From assembly GCA_017561825.1 (NCBI GenBank), contig JAFZBK010000049.1:1-64000 (forward strand): 64,000 nucleotides of DNA, given 5' to 3'. A program made the translations under genes and the position numbers. Below, piece by piece: positions 35,050 to 42,460 of this stretch. Position 1 is the stretch's first letter; the number at the start of each line of letters is the position of its first letter. The stretch comes from Prevotella sp. (lineage in GTDB: Bacteria > Bacteroidota > Bacteroidia > Bacteroidales > Bacteroidaceae). A model generated the notes under the pieces. It was not told where the DNA came from. It did no database searches and saw nothing but the letters and a program-made list of their open reading frames with translations.

Positions 35050-36900
35050 ATGAAAAAGATATATTTAATGGCAATCGCGGTTCTTTTCGCAGTTGGACTC
35101 ACCTCTTGCGAGGACTTCCTCGATTCCTCGAATTATACAGGAGCAACGAATGAGAACTACCCTGCTACGGCTGGTGACTTGACAAAAGAGCTGGCTGCCC
35201 TGTATGGTGTGATGAACCAGATGAGTACGGATCCCCTCCAGACTCCTTGGTTCGTGAACTACATTATGTCTGATGAGGGTAATGGTGCCGGTGGTACTGG
35301 TGACGTTGAGGCACACGCTATCGGTCACCTGATGACCAACAAAGAGACTCTCTTTGATAGTGCATGGAAGAATGTTTATGTAGGTATTTCACGTGCAAGC
35401 GCCATTATCTATGGTGTGGACGCTTTCGACTGGACTGGTCAGGAGAAAACCCGTAACCAGCTTCTTGGTGAGGCTTACTTCATGCGTGGTTTGTTCTACC
35501 TCTGGGGCGTACAGTTCTGGGGTGACATCCCTGCATACTGGGCTATCGCAGCTCCGGATCCTTGTCCTCAGCTGAGCGCAGAGAACGAGATCATGCCGCA
35601 TATCCTGGCCGACTTCACCAGTGCTGCCAACTTGATGAGTCACGGTATGACAACACGTGGCGACGGTCATGCAACCAAGGGTGCTGCCGAAGGTATGTTG
35701 GCTCGTGCCTATATGTTCTACGAAGGCTTCTATAAGAAAGCCGGTGAGCTGGCTTCAGCTTCTCTTCCTGATGTTCCTTTCGACTTCGAGCAGGAAGCTG
35801 CCGGTTCTTCACTGAGCAAATCTCAGGTGGTTTCTTATCTGGAGGATGCTATCAACAACGGTGGTTACAAACTCGTTGAGGACTTCCGTCTGTTGTGGCA
35901 ATATACCAACGAGCTGACTATTCAGGACTATGCTTATGTAGCTGACCTGAAAGAGGCTGGTAAGGTATGGGCTGGTAACGGCAACGAAGAGGAGATGTTC
36001 CAGGTTCAGTATATGAACTGTAACTCTTGGGATGGAACCATCGGTATGGGCTTCTGTAACCAGGTTGAGCTGTATTGCGGTCTGCGTTGCGATGCTGATG
36101 AGAACAGTAATGTTAACGGTGGTAAGGAGACCTTCCCGTTCGGACAGGGCTGGGGCCAGGGTACCATCAACGCTACCCTTTGGGATGATTGGAGTGATGC
36201 CGACCCACGTAAGAAGGCTACCATTCTGAATGGTCCGGAAGAGCTGCAGGCTTACTACTTCACAACCTCTTGCTCAGAGGATGCTGGTTTGTATAACAAG
36301 AAATGGATGTGCGTTACTTGTATGGATACCGACTTCGACGGTCAGTCTAACTATGCATGGTGGGGCGTATGGCGTGCCAAGAACACGGATACATCCTCTC
36401 CTAACGGTAACTCCTTCCAGGGCGACCACTTCTCAGATCTCGTATTGCTCCGTTTGGCTGACGTCATGCTGATGCATTCAGAGCTGACAGGTACGGCTGA
36501 TCAGATGAATAAGGTACGTGCTCGTGCCGGTCTGGCTGCTACCACTTATTCATGGCAGAACATCAAGAATGAGCGCCGTTGGGAGCTCGCAGGTGAGGGT
36601 CTGCGTTACAACGACCTCCGTCGTTGGTCTGGTAAGGATGGTGGTGCCTCCTGTGAAGCTGCAACTGCCCTCCAGAAACAGGAAGGCTCTCGTGTGAACT
36701 ACACAGGAACATGGACAACCATGAGTCATGGTAAGGGCGTAGGCGGTAGCAGCTGGGCTCAGCGCTATGCTGATACAGACGGCTTCCTGCCCAAGCCTCC
36801 TTCACAGATTGCTATCATCAACGATCCTGAGATCCTGAGTCAGAACAAGGGATGGTATGATGGTACGAAGTGGAGTATGTCAGGTACACCTATCTATTAA
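35050..36900 (+). CDS. SusD/RagB-family lipoprotein (susD3)
   Basis: A 616-residue surface lipoprotein (lipobox VGLTSC, Cys20), 41 bp after susC3. SusD signatures are NQLLGEAYFMRGLFYLWGVQFWGDIP (in part), GHATKGAAEGMLARAYMFYEGFY, DLVLLRLADVMLMHSEL, MNKVRARAGLA and NERRWELAGEGLRYNDLRRW, and the C-terminal end ILSQNKGWYDGTKW. It partners susC3 in substrate capture; the ligand is unknown. Codon use and composition match the upstream gene. Confidence 0.94.
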   Translation: MKKIYLMAIAVLFAVGLTSCEDFLDSSNYTGATNENYPATAGDLTKELAALYGVMNQMSTDPLQTPWFVNYIMSDEGNGAGGTGDVEAHAIGHLMTNKETLFDSAWKNVYVGISRASAIIYGVDAFDWTGQEKTRNQLLGEAYFMRGLFYLWGVQFWGDIPAYWAIAAPDPCPQLSAENEIMPHILADFTSAANLMSHGMTTRGDGHATKGAAEGMLARAYMFYEGFYKKAGELASASLPDVPFDFEQEAAGSSLSKSQVVSYLEDAINNGGYKLVEDFRLLWQYTNELTIQDYAYVADLKEAGKVWAGNGNEEEMFQVQYMNCNSWDGTIGMGFCNQVELYCGLRCDADENSNVNGGKETFPFGQGWGQGTINATLWDDWSDADPRKKATILNGPEELQAYYFTTSCSEDAGLYNKKWMCVTCMDTDFDGQSNYAWWGVWRAKNTDTSSPNGNSFQGDHFSDLVLLRLADVMLMHSELTGTADQMNKVRARAGLAATTYSWQNIKNERRWELAGEGLRYNDLRRWSGKDGGASCEAATALQKQEGSRVNYTGTWTTMSHGKGVGGSSWAQRYADTDGFLPKPPSQIAIINDPEILSQNKGWYDGTKWSMSGTPIY

Positions 36901-36938
36901 TAAAGAGTCAATCATTAAGAATTAAGAGAATAAGCAAT
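36901..36938 (+). repeat. AT-rich heptad-like spacer after susD3
   Basis: 38-bp junction with CATTAAGAATTAAGAGAATAAG ending just before ATG 36939. Two ATTAAGA units have a 7-bp period. It is the same family as the minus-strand junctions but more degenerate. Confidence 0.6.
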
Positions 36939-38414
36939 ATGAAAAAATCAATTATATGCTTGATCGTTGCGGCTGGTATGGCTGTCTCTTGTGATCCTAT
37001 CAAGGACGAGAAGGATTTTGATATCTATAGCGTGTCAGCGAGTGAGATTGAGAATGCCATCTCTATCACCCAGACGGATGCCAACGGCAACCCAGCAGCT
37101 GATGGTAATTACTTTACCTATACAACGAATCCGGCAATACCGGTAACGATCTTCAATTATATGAGTGACGGCTCTGAGAATATGTTGGCACATGGCATGA
37201 GCGGCTCATTCGTGATTAAGCCGAAACGTGGCTCTGATCCTAACCAGACATACTATATCCGTTTCGTCGATTCTAATAACAATCCTGTTGATATCCAGAG
37301 GTCTTGCAATGTCTATGTGCAGCAGGAGCTGGATCCGGAAATCCGTCTGCTTGCCTCTGATGTATATGGTAAGAAGATCTGGAAATGGGATACTTCTATT
37401 ACAGGAACCTTCTGGGGTAACATGGGTTACTGCGGTGGCTCTGGTGATGCCATTGGTATTGATGGCGGTGGTGCCCAGTGGTGGGGTATGTCTTCTGACG
37501 CTGACTTCCCCGAGCAGCTCCAGCACTCTCACGATGGTGCATACCATGGAGAGGGTCTGAACGCTTGGATGGAGTTCTCTGATGAAGGTATCATTACCTG
37601 CTACAACGAGAATGGTGAAGTATATCAGTCAGGTCCGTTCTCTGTAGAAGGCTGGAATCCCAACGGAGAATGGAGAAAGGGTCTCTTGAAGACTACATCT
37701 ATCCTGTGGCCGTATCAGGTTAACTGGGCTAGCAATGGATTTGACGCGATTCCTGGTGAGTATGAGATCGTTTATCTCACTGCCGACAAGATGACGCTCG
37801 TTTATCCTGATGGTGGTGACTACGGCGGTCTTGGCAACTGGGGTGAGGCTACCTACTGGCACTTCAAGAGTAACTCAGATATTGAAGGCATGGCATTAGG
37901 TTATGGTAAGACAGCCAAGAAGAGTTGGACATGGGATACATCTATCACTGGTGCTGTTTGGGGTAACATGGGTTACTGCGGCGGTGCAGGTGCTGATGTA
38001 GGTACTGCTGGTAACGGTCAGTGGTGGGGTATTGACAGCTCTGCCGAGTTCAATAACCAGTTGCAGCACTCTGAAGGTGGTGTGAATCATGGAGATGGCC
38101 ACCTTGATGCTTACATGACATTCGATGCTGATGGAATAGTGACGAGCTATGGCGCAGATGGTTCAGTTGTTCACTCGGGTGCCTACGAGTTCGCTCCTGT
38201 AAATGGAAATGAATGGAAGGTGGCTGATCTTAATACTTCTGCAGGTGCTATTCTGTGGCCGTATGAGATCAACTCCGGCGGTAACATGCCTACAACGTTC
38301 GAGGTTGTTTATCTGACTAATGACAAGATGACACTCGTTTATCCTGCCGGTGGAGACTTCGGTAGCCTCGGCGGTTGGGGTGAAGCAACGTTCTGGCACT
38401 TCAAGGCAAAGTAA
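36939..38414 (+). CDS. Surface lipoprotein with duplicated Trp-rich domain
   Basis: A 491-residue lipoprotein (Cys18), third gene of the right SusCD operon, where a surface glycan-binding protein is usually found. An N-terminal beta-rich domain (about 20-135, including a DUF1735/BT_3987-like spacing) is followed by two tandem copies of a domain of about 180 residues. Each copy begins with KKxWxWDTSITG, then WGNMGYCGG, QWWG, LQHSxGG and YLTxDKMTLVYP, and ends WGEATxWHFK. The copies lie 182 codons apart. The many exposed aromatics suggest carbohydrate binding; this is inference. ATG 36939 (MKKSIICL) gives a proper lipoprotein signal, whereas the upstream start at 36870 would overlap susD3 and bury it. 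Confidence 0.83.
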   Translation: MKKSIICLIVAAGMAVSCDPIKDEKDFDIYSVSASEIENAISITQTDANGNPAADGNYFTYTTNPAIPVTIFNYMSDGSENMLAHGMSGSFVIKPKRGSDPNQTYYIRFVDSNNNPVDIQRSCNVYVQQELDPEIRLLASDVYGKKIWKWDTSITGTFWGNMGYCGGSGDAIGIDGGGAQWWGMSSDADFPEQLQHSHDGAYHGEGLNAWMEFSDEGIITCYNENGEVYQSGPFSVEGWNPNGEWRKGLLKTTSILWPYQVNWASNGFDAIPGEYEIVYLTADKMTLVYPDGGDYGGLGNWGEATYWHFKSNSDIEGMALGYGKTAKKSWTWDTSITGAVWGNMGYCGGAGADVGTAGNGQWWGIDSSAEFNNQLQHSEGGVNHGDGHLDAYMTFDADGIVTSYGADGSVVHSGAYEFAPVNGNEWKVADLNTSAGAILWPYEINSGGNMPTTFEVVYLTNDKMTLVYPAGGDFGSLGGWGEATFWHFKAK

Positions 38415-38484
38415 GCTCTCCCTAACGAAAGCTTACTCTACCTAAGGTTTAGTATTCTCTCTCTTAGGTATTAGTTTCAATACG

Positions 38485-38518
38485 ACCGTCCCGTAGCGTT
38501 TGTTCGCTGCGGGGCGGT
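38485..38518 (+). terminator. Terminator of the right SusCD operon
   Basis: A 14-bp stem, ACCGTCCCGTAGCG (38485-38498) with CGCTGCGGGGCGGT (38505-38518) including G-U pairs, followed by TTATTATTT. Confidence 0.85.
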
Positions 38519-38534
38519 TTATTATTTCACGATG

Positions 38535-38600
38535 TTCCCACGTTGGGAATGAAATGTTCCCACGTTGGGAATAAAGTGTTCCCATGTTGGGAACAAATGG
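38535..38600. repeat. Three-copy 22-bp quasi-palindrome array B
   Basis: Units at 38535, 38557 and 38579. TTCCCACGTTGGGAA is the exact reverse complement of the core in array A, and the 7-bp spacers also match array A when reversed (CATTTCA/CACTTTA against CATTTTA). Array B is thus an inverted, lightly diverged copy of A about 32 kb away. Confidence 0.9.
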
Positions 38601-38672
38601 AATCCTGCTCAGATTTACAAAGAAAGCACTTAAAGTTACCCTTTGAACCTTTGGCCGTTTAAAGAATTAATC

Positions 38673-38697
38673 GTATCTCTGGCTTCGCCGAAGATAC
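38673..38697 (+). repeat. GGCTTCGCC hairpin element, copy H3
   Basis: GTATCTC/GAAGATAC arms enclose GGCTTCGCC. It is followed by TTTCGCTCACTTAATC, which leads into copy H4. Confidence 0.75.
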
Positions 38698-38713
38698 TTT
38701 CGCTCACTTAATC

Positions 38714-38737
38714 GTACTTTGGCTACGCCGAAGATAC
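38714..38737 (+). repeat. GGCTACGCC hairpin element, copy H4
   Basis: GTACTTTGGC and GCCGAAGATAC arms, 41 bp after H3. Between the two copies is a promoter-like CTCACTTAATCGTACTTTG string. Confidence 0.75.
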
Positions 38738-38769
38738 TCTCACTCGGAATTAAAAATAAATAGATTTAT

Positions 38770-38800
38770 TTTGTACTTCTCTCGTTTATTCGTATCTTTG
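38770..38800 (+). promoter_or_regulatory. Promoter of the first membrane/propeller module
   Basis: TTTG (38770-38773), a 19-bp spacer and TATCTTTG (38793-38800). ATG 38809 follows after 8 nt, so the mRNA has almost no leader. The spacer end (CTCGTTTATTCG) is shared with the promoter at 6954. Confidence 0.8.
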
Positions 38801-38808
38801 CAAGGTAT

Positions 38809-40287
38809 ATGAGAAAGGGATTAAGGAGATATGGAAACTGGGTGCTGTCGGTACTTGTTGGTATCGGCGTATTCCTGTTTTGGTATATCCTCTACCCCCA
38901 CGCATTGTCGTATCAGGAACAGTATCAACTGTTCTTATGGACAGGTGATTATTTCATGGAACGGATCAGTGTGCCTGGGGGCTTGGCCGACTGGCTCGGC
39001 GAGTTCATCGTGCAGTTCTATTATGTGGAATGGCTGGGTGCATTACTCCTGGCATTGCTGTTTGTTGTCTTGCAGCGATTGACCGCAAGACTGCTGCCCA
39101 AGAAATGGTGGCTGCTGAGTGTGGTGCCAGTATTGTTGGTTCTATGGCTGATGGGCGACGTGAACGTACTGCTGTCATTACCCGTTGCAATCATCCTGGC
39201 TTTGGCATTGGCTTGCATCCGACTGCCCAAGCGCCTTTCCTGGCTCGATATCCTGATTATTCCCATCGCCTATTGGCTGATTGGACCGGCGGTTTGGATA
39301 TACATCATCGTTCGTGTATTACAACTGGGATGGAAGCATCTGTGGTCGGCGGTATGGTTCTTGGCGGTGCTGTTGATGGCGTATGCCTGGCTGTTGCCGC
39401 AATGGCCTTTGCAGCAGGTAATGACAGGTCTGAACTATTGTCGTACCCCGCTAACCTATCCCCAATGGAAAGGTTACGACAAGGATATGTATGAGTTGAT
39501 CCGTCAGGACTATCTGGTACGAAACGAACGATGGGATGAGATCGTGAAGCGGGCGAAGGAATATCAGGTGAGAACACCTTTCAGTTCTGTCTGCGTCAAT
39601 CTGGCCTTGTCGCAAAAGCGTCAGTTGGCAGATCGGATGTTCGACTTCTACCAAAGTGGTGATGATGCGCTGATCATGCCACGTATTCGCGACCTGACCT
39701 CGATGCTGCCTTCGGCTGAGGCCTTCTGGCATTTGGGTATGGTGAACTCGTCATTGCGTTATTTCTTTGATACGCAGGAGTCGATCCTGAATGGGAGAAT
39801 GAGCGGTCGTTGTACGAAGCGCATCGCAGAATGTATGATCGTGAACGGTCATTACAAGACTGCCGAGAAGCATCTTCATCTACTCAAGCAGAGTTTGTTC
39901 TATCGTGGATGGGCGAAAGAGGCTGAGGCGCTGATGAAAGATGAGGCTAAGATCAATGCACACCCCGTGTATGGTAAGCTGCGCAAGCTAAGATATAAGG
40001 ATGATTTCCTTTATAGTCATGAGGAACTTGACAAGATGTTCGGACTGCTCTTCATGAATAACCAGGAGAACAAGATGGCGCTCGATTACTTCATGGCAGA
40101 GATGCTCTTGAAGGGAAATCTCCAGGGCTTCCAACAGAATATGGGCGTGGTGCAGCAGATGGGCGGTTATCGCATGATGCCACTGGGCTATCAGGATGTG
40201 ATGCGCTGCATTCAAGCTCAGGGGAACGTGCCAGGCTCCCCATACGCCAAGTATGTGCAGCGGATGGCAGAAAGGAGGGGAGAATGA
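38809..40287 (+). CDS. Multi-TM protein with helical C-terminal half (module A; DUF6057-like)
   Basis: A 492-residue protein of unknown function. The N-terminal half has about six hydrophobic helices (10-30, 70-90, 100-115, 118-133, 145-165, 178-195), with a loop motif YQEQYQLFL...GDYF..R.S.PGGLADWLGEFIVQFYY shared by its two paralogues. The C-terminal half (about 215-492) is soluble and TPR-like (GHYKTAEKHLHLLKQSLFYRG and following). Topology prediction, and whether the soluble half is cytosolic or periplasmic, need computation. I recall similar proteins as DUF6057, with moderate certainty. Its TGA overlaps the next start as ATGA, so it is coupled to the propeller lipoprotein. Confidence 0.7.
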   Translation: MRKGLRRYGNWVLSVLVGIGVFLFWYILYPHALSYQEQYQLFLWTGDYFMERISVPGGLADWLGEFIVQFYYVEWLGALLLALLFVVLQRLTARLLPKKWWLLSVVPVLLVLWLMGDVNVLLSLPVAIILALALACIRLPKRLSWLDILIIPIAYWLIGPAVWIYIIVRVLQLGWKHLWSAVWFLAVLLMAYAWLLPQWPLQQVMTGLNYCRTPLTYPQWKGYDKDMYELIRQDYLVRNERWDEIVKRAKEYQVRTPFSSVCVNLALSQKRQLADRMFDFYQSGDDALIMPRIRDLTSMLPSAEAFWHLGMVNSSLRYFFDTQESILNGRMSGRCTKRIAECMIVNGHYKTAEKHLHLLKQSLFYRGWAKEAEALMKDEAKINAHPVYGKLRKLRYKDDFLYSHEELDKMFGLLFMNNQENKMALDYFMAEMLLKGNLQGFQQNMGVVQQMGGYRMMPLGYQDVMRCIQAQGNVPGSPYAKYVQRMAERRGE

Positions 40288-41771
40288 AAAGAAGGGTTTT
40301 AACCAAACTAGTATCACTAGTATTGCTAGTACCACTAGTGCAACTAGCTCTGTTAGGTTGTGTCAGCAGCCCGGATAATCCTGTAAAGGTAAATGCGCTG
40401 CCTGAAATCTATCCTGATTATATCGGTGTGACCATTCCTGCTGGTATCGCTCCGCTTGACTTCAACTTTGTCGATGAGGATATCGATGGCATGGATGTGG
40501 TGGTTAAGGGTAGCAAAGGCGGAGAGATTCATGCCAATGGTGCGTGGGCTGATTTCAATATAGACGACTGGCATGCGCTGACTGAACAGAATGCCGGAGG
40601 TGAACTGACATTCACGGTATGTGTCAAGAAAGACGGTCAGTGGAAGCAATATCAGGACTTTAAGATATACGTGAGTCAGTACCGTCTTGATGAGTATGGT
40701 GTTACTTACCGTCGTATCGCTCCAGGCTATGAGGTGGGTGGTGATATCGGTATTTATCAGCGAGATATCCATAGCTTCAAGGAGTCGGTTATCTTGGCAG
40801 AGAATATTGTTCCAGGACAATGTATGAACTGTCATGTGGCCAACCGCGCCAATCCCAACACGTTTAACATGCAACTACGAGGCTCAAGTGGCGGAACGTT
40901 AATATACAAGGATGGTAAGCAGTCGTATCTGACAACCAAGACTGACAGTACGGTTGCCAATACCAGCTATTCGTATTGGCATCCTGATGGCGACTATTGC
41001 GCCTTCTCTACCAATTCCATCCACCAGAGTTTCTTTGTGGGCACAGGTCAGCGCATCGAGGTGTATGATACGTTCAGTAATGTGCTTGTCTTGGATACGA
41101 GAACCAACGAGCTTGTTCTTTGTCCGCTGTTGCAGACTGATGATTGGGAGACCTATCCTGCTTTCTCTGCCGATGGGAAGACACTGTTCTATTGTACGGC
41201 CAAGCCTTTCAGGGTGCCCGCCGAATGGGACAAGGTGAAGTACAGTCTGTGCAAGATCTCGTTTGATGCCAAGACAGGTACTTATGGCACTCAGGTTGAT
41301 ACGTTGCTGAATGCCCGTGAGTTGGATAAGAGCTTTACGTATCCACGACCGTCGTACGATGGCAAGTGGCTGATGTATAATGTCACGAACTGCGGTAATT
41401 TCCCAGTGAATCATCCCGAGGCAGACCTTTGGCTGATGAATCTGAAAACGGGGGAGACGCATCCTTTGACGGAGGCGAACAGTGATGATACGGAGAGTTA
41501 CCATAGCTGGAGCCTAAACAGTCGTTGGTTCGTGTTCTCCAGTCGTAGGGAGAATGGCGTCTATAGCATGCCGTATATTGCCTTCATAGACGAGAACGGT
41601 CGTGCCGGCAAGCCTTTTCTACTACCTCAGCGCAACCCGAGGAAATACTATCTGGAAGAGATGGATTCCTATAACAGCATCGATTTCACTGAGAGTAAGG
41701 TAAGGTTTGATGCCCATGAGACCTATCGAAAAGTGTTTGACAATCAAAGAATACAAGTAACAATAAGATAA
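40284..41771 (+). CDS. Beta-propeller lipoprotein with CxxCH motif (module A)
   Basis: A 495-residue exported lipoprotein: lipobox LALLGC, Cys26. An N-terminal beta domain of about 120 residues (starting PEIYPDYIGVTIPAGIAPLDF) precedes CMNCH at 180-184, a c-type haem attachment motif. PD40/TolB-like propeller blades follow (SYWHPDGDYCAFSTN, TYPAFSADGKTLFYCTA, YPRPSYDGKWLMYNV, YHSWSLNSRWFVFSSR). The motif is conserved in both paralogues, which supports haem or metal binding over a chance pair of cysteines. No cytochrome maturation gene is in the window. The signal-peptide h-region is encoded by a 9-bp CTAG array (40308-40356). The start overlaps the preceding stop (ATGA). Confidence 0.78.
   Translation: MKRRVLTKLVSLVLLVPLVQLALLGCVSSPDNPVKVNALPEIYPDYIGVTIPAGIAPLDFNFVDEDIDGMDVVVKGSKGGEIHANGAWADFNIDDWHALTEQNAGGELTFTVCVKKDGQWKQYQDFKIYVSQYRLDEYGVTYRRIAPGYEVGGDIGIYQRDIHSFKESVILAENIVPGQCMNCHVANRANPNTFNMQLRGSSGGTLIYKDGKQSYLTTKTDSTVANTSYSYWHPDGDYCAFSTNSIHQSFFVGTGQRIEVYDTFSNVLVLDTRTNELVLCPLLQTDDWETYPAFSADGKTLFYCTAKPFRVPAEWDKVKYSLCKISFDAKTGTYGTQVDTLLNARELDKSFTYPRPSYDGKWLMYNVTNCGNFPVNHPEADLWLMNLKTGETHPLTEANSDDTESYHSWSLNSRWFVFSSRRENGVYSMPYIAFIDENGRAGKPFLLPQRNPRKYYLEEMDSYNSIDFTESKVRFDAHETYRKVFDNQRIQVTIR
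40308..40356 (+). repeat. 9-bp CTAG array in the module A signal peptide
   Basis: CTAG at 40308, 40317, 40326, 40335 and 40344, then TTAG at 40353, exactly 9 bp apart. Frame CTA GTn nnn encodes LVS LVL LVP LVQ LAL LG. Confidence 0.92.
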
Positions 41772-41773
41772 CA

Positions 41774-42439
41774 ATGAAAAAGATTCTATTATGTTTCACG
41801 ACCGTGGCAGCTGCAATGATGATGTTCGGTTGCCAGTCGTCAGGTGATGGTATGTGCCATATCACCGGTGTGGTGAAAGGCGAGCAGTACGAGGGCAAGC
41901 GTATCTTCCTTGTACCCATGAACGGTCCTAAGACCACGGAGTATGTGGATTCCATGGAAATAACCAATGGGATGTTCTCCTTCAAAAAAGACTTCAGCAA
42001 GGATACCATACAGATGTATCAGATTTTGATGGACTATCACTATCGTATGGGCTTACAGCCTTTGTTGTTGGTGGGTGAACCCGGAGAGGTAAAGGTGGTG
42101 ATTGATAGTGTGAGCAGCGCAGGCGGAACACCGCAGAACGACTCGCTGCAGCAGTGGAAGATACGTACAGAGATGCATAACCTGCAACTGGCAAAGATGC
42201 GCAGGAATGTCGAAGAACTCAAACAAAAGGGTGATACGGTGCAGGCGAAGTATATTGATCAGCGGGCAGACAGCTTCCATCTGGTCTATAAGAACTACAC
42301 CCGTCAGTTGGCGAAGAACATGAAGAAGGGTGTTCTCCATGATTTCCTGAAGCAGCGTTTCCCCTTGACCTATAAGCGTAAGTATCCCGACGGACGAGTT
42401 GTCACGTTCAACGCAGATACGAATGAAGAGATAAAATGA
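41774..42439 (+). CDS. DUF4369-type lipoprotein
   Basis: A 221-residue lipoprotein (lipobox MMMFGC, Cys20). Residues about 27-115 fit the DUF4369 domain (CHITGVVKGEQYEGKRIFLVPMNG, in part), which usually precedes an AhpC/TSA thioredoxin domain in Bacteroidota. No thioredoxin CxxC domain follows here; residues 125-205 are helical and charged instead (KMRRNVEELKQKGDTVQAKYIDQRA in part). It sits 2 bp after the module A lipoprotein and 21 bp before module B, so it is probably in the same operon. Role unknown; the DUF4369 link gives only a weak hint of thiol-redox work at the envelope. Confidence 0.72.
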   Translation: MKKILLCFTTVAAAMMMFGCQSSGDGMCHITGVVKGEQYEGKRIFLVPMNGPKTTEYVDSMEITNGMFSFKKDFSKDTIQMYQILMDYHYRMGLQPLLLVGEPGEVKVVIDSVSSAGGTPQNDSLQQWKIRTEMHNLQLAKMRRNVEELKQKGDTVQAKYIDQRADSFHLVYKNYTRQLAKNMKKGVLHDFLKQRFPLTYKRKYPDGRVVTFNADTNEEIK

Positions 42440-42460
42440 GGTTATAAGTAAAAGTGAAAC

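Larger units (their letters stand above)
38415..38808. other. 394-bp gene-free region packed with structured elements
   Basis: In order: small hairpins (38411-38436, 38440-38469), a GC-rich terminator (38485-38518), triad array B (38535-38600), two GGCTNCGCC hairpins (38673-38697, 38714-38737) and a promoter (38770-38800). The whole order terminator, triad, hairpin, promoter is the same as at 6664-6984. Confidence 0.8.
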
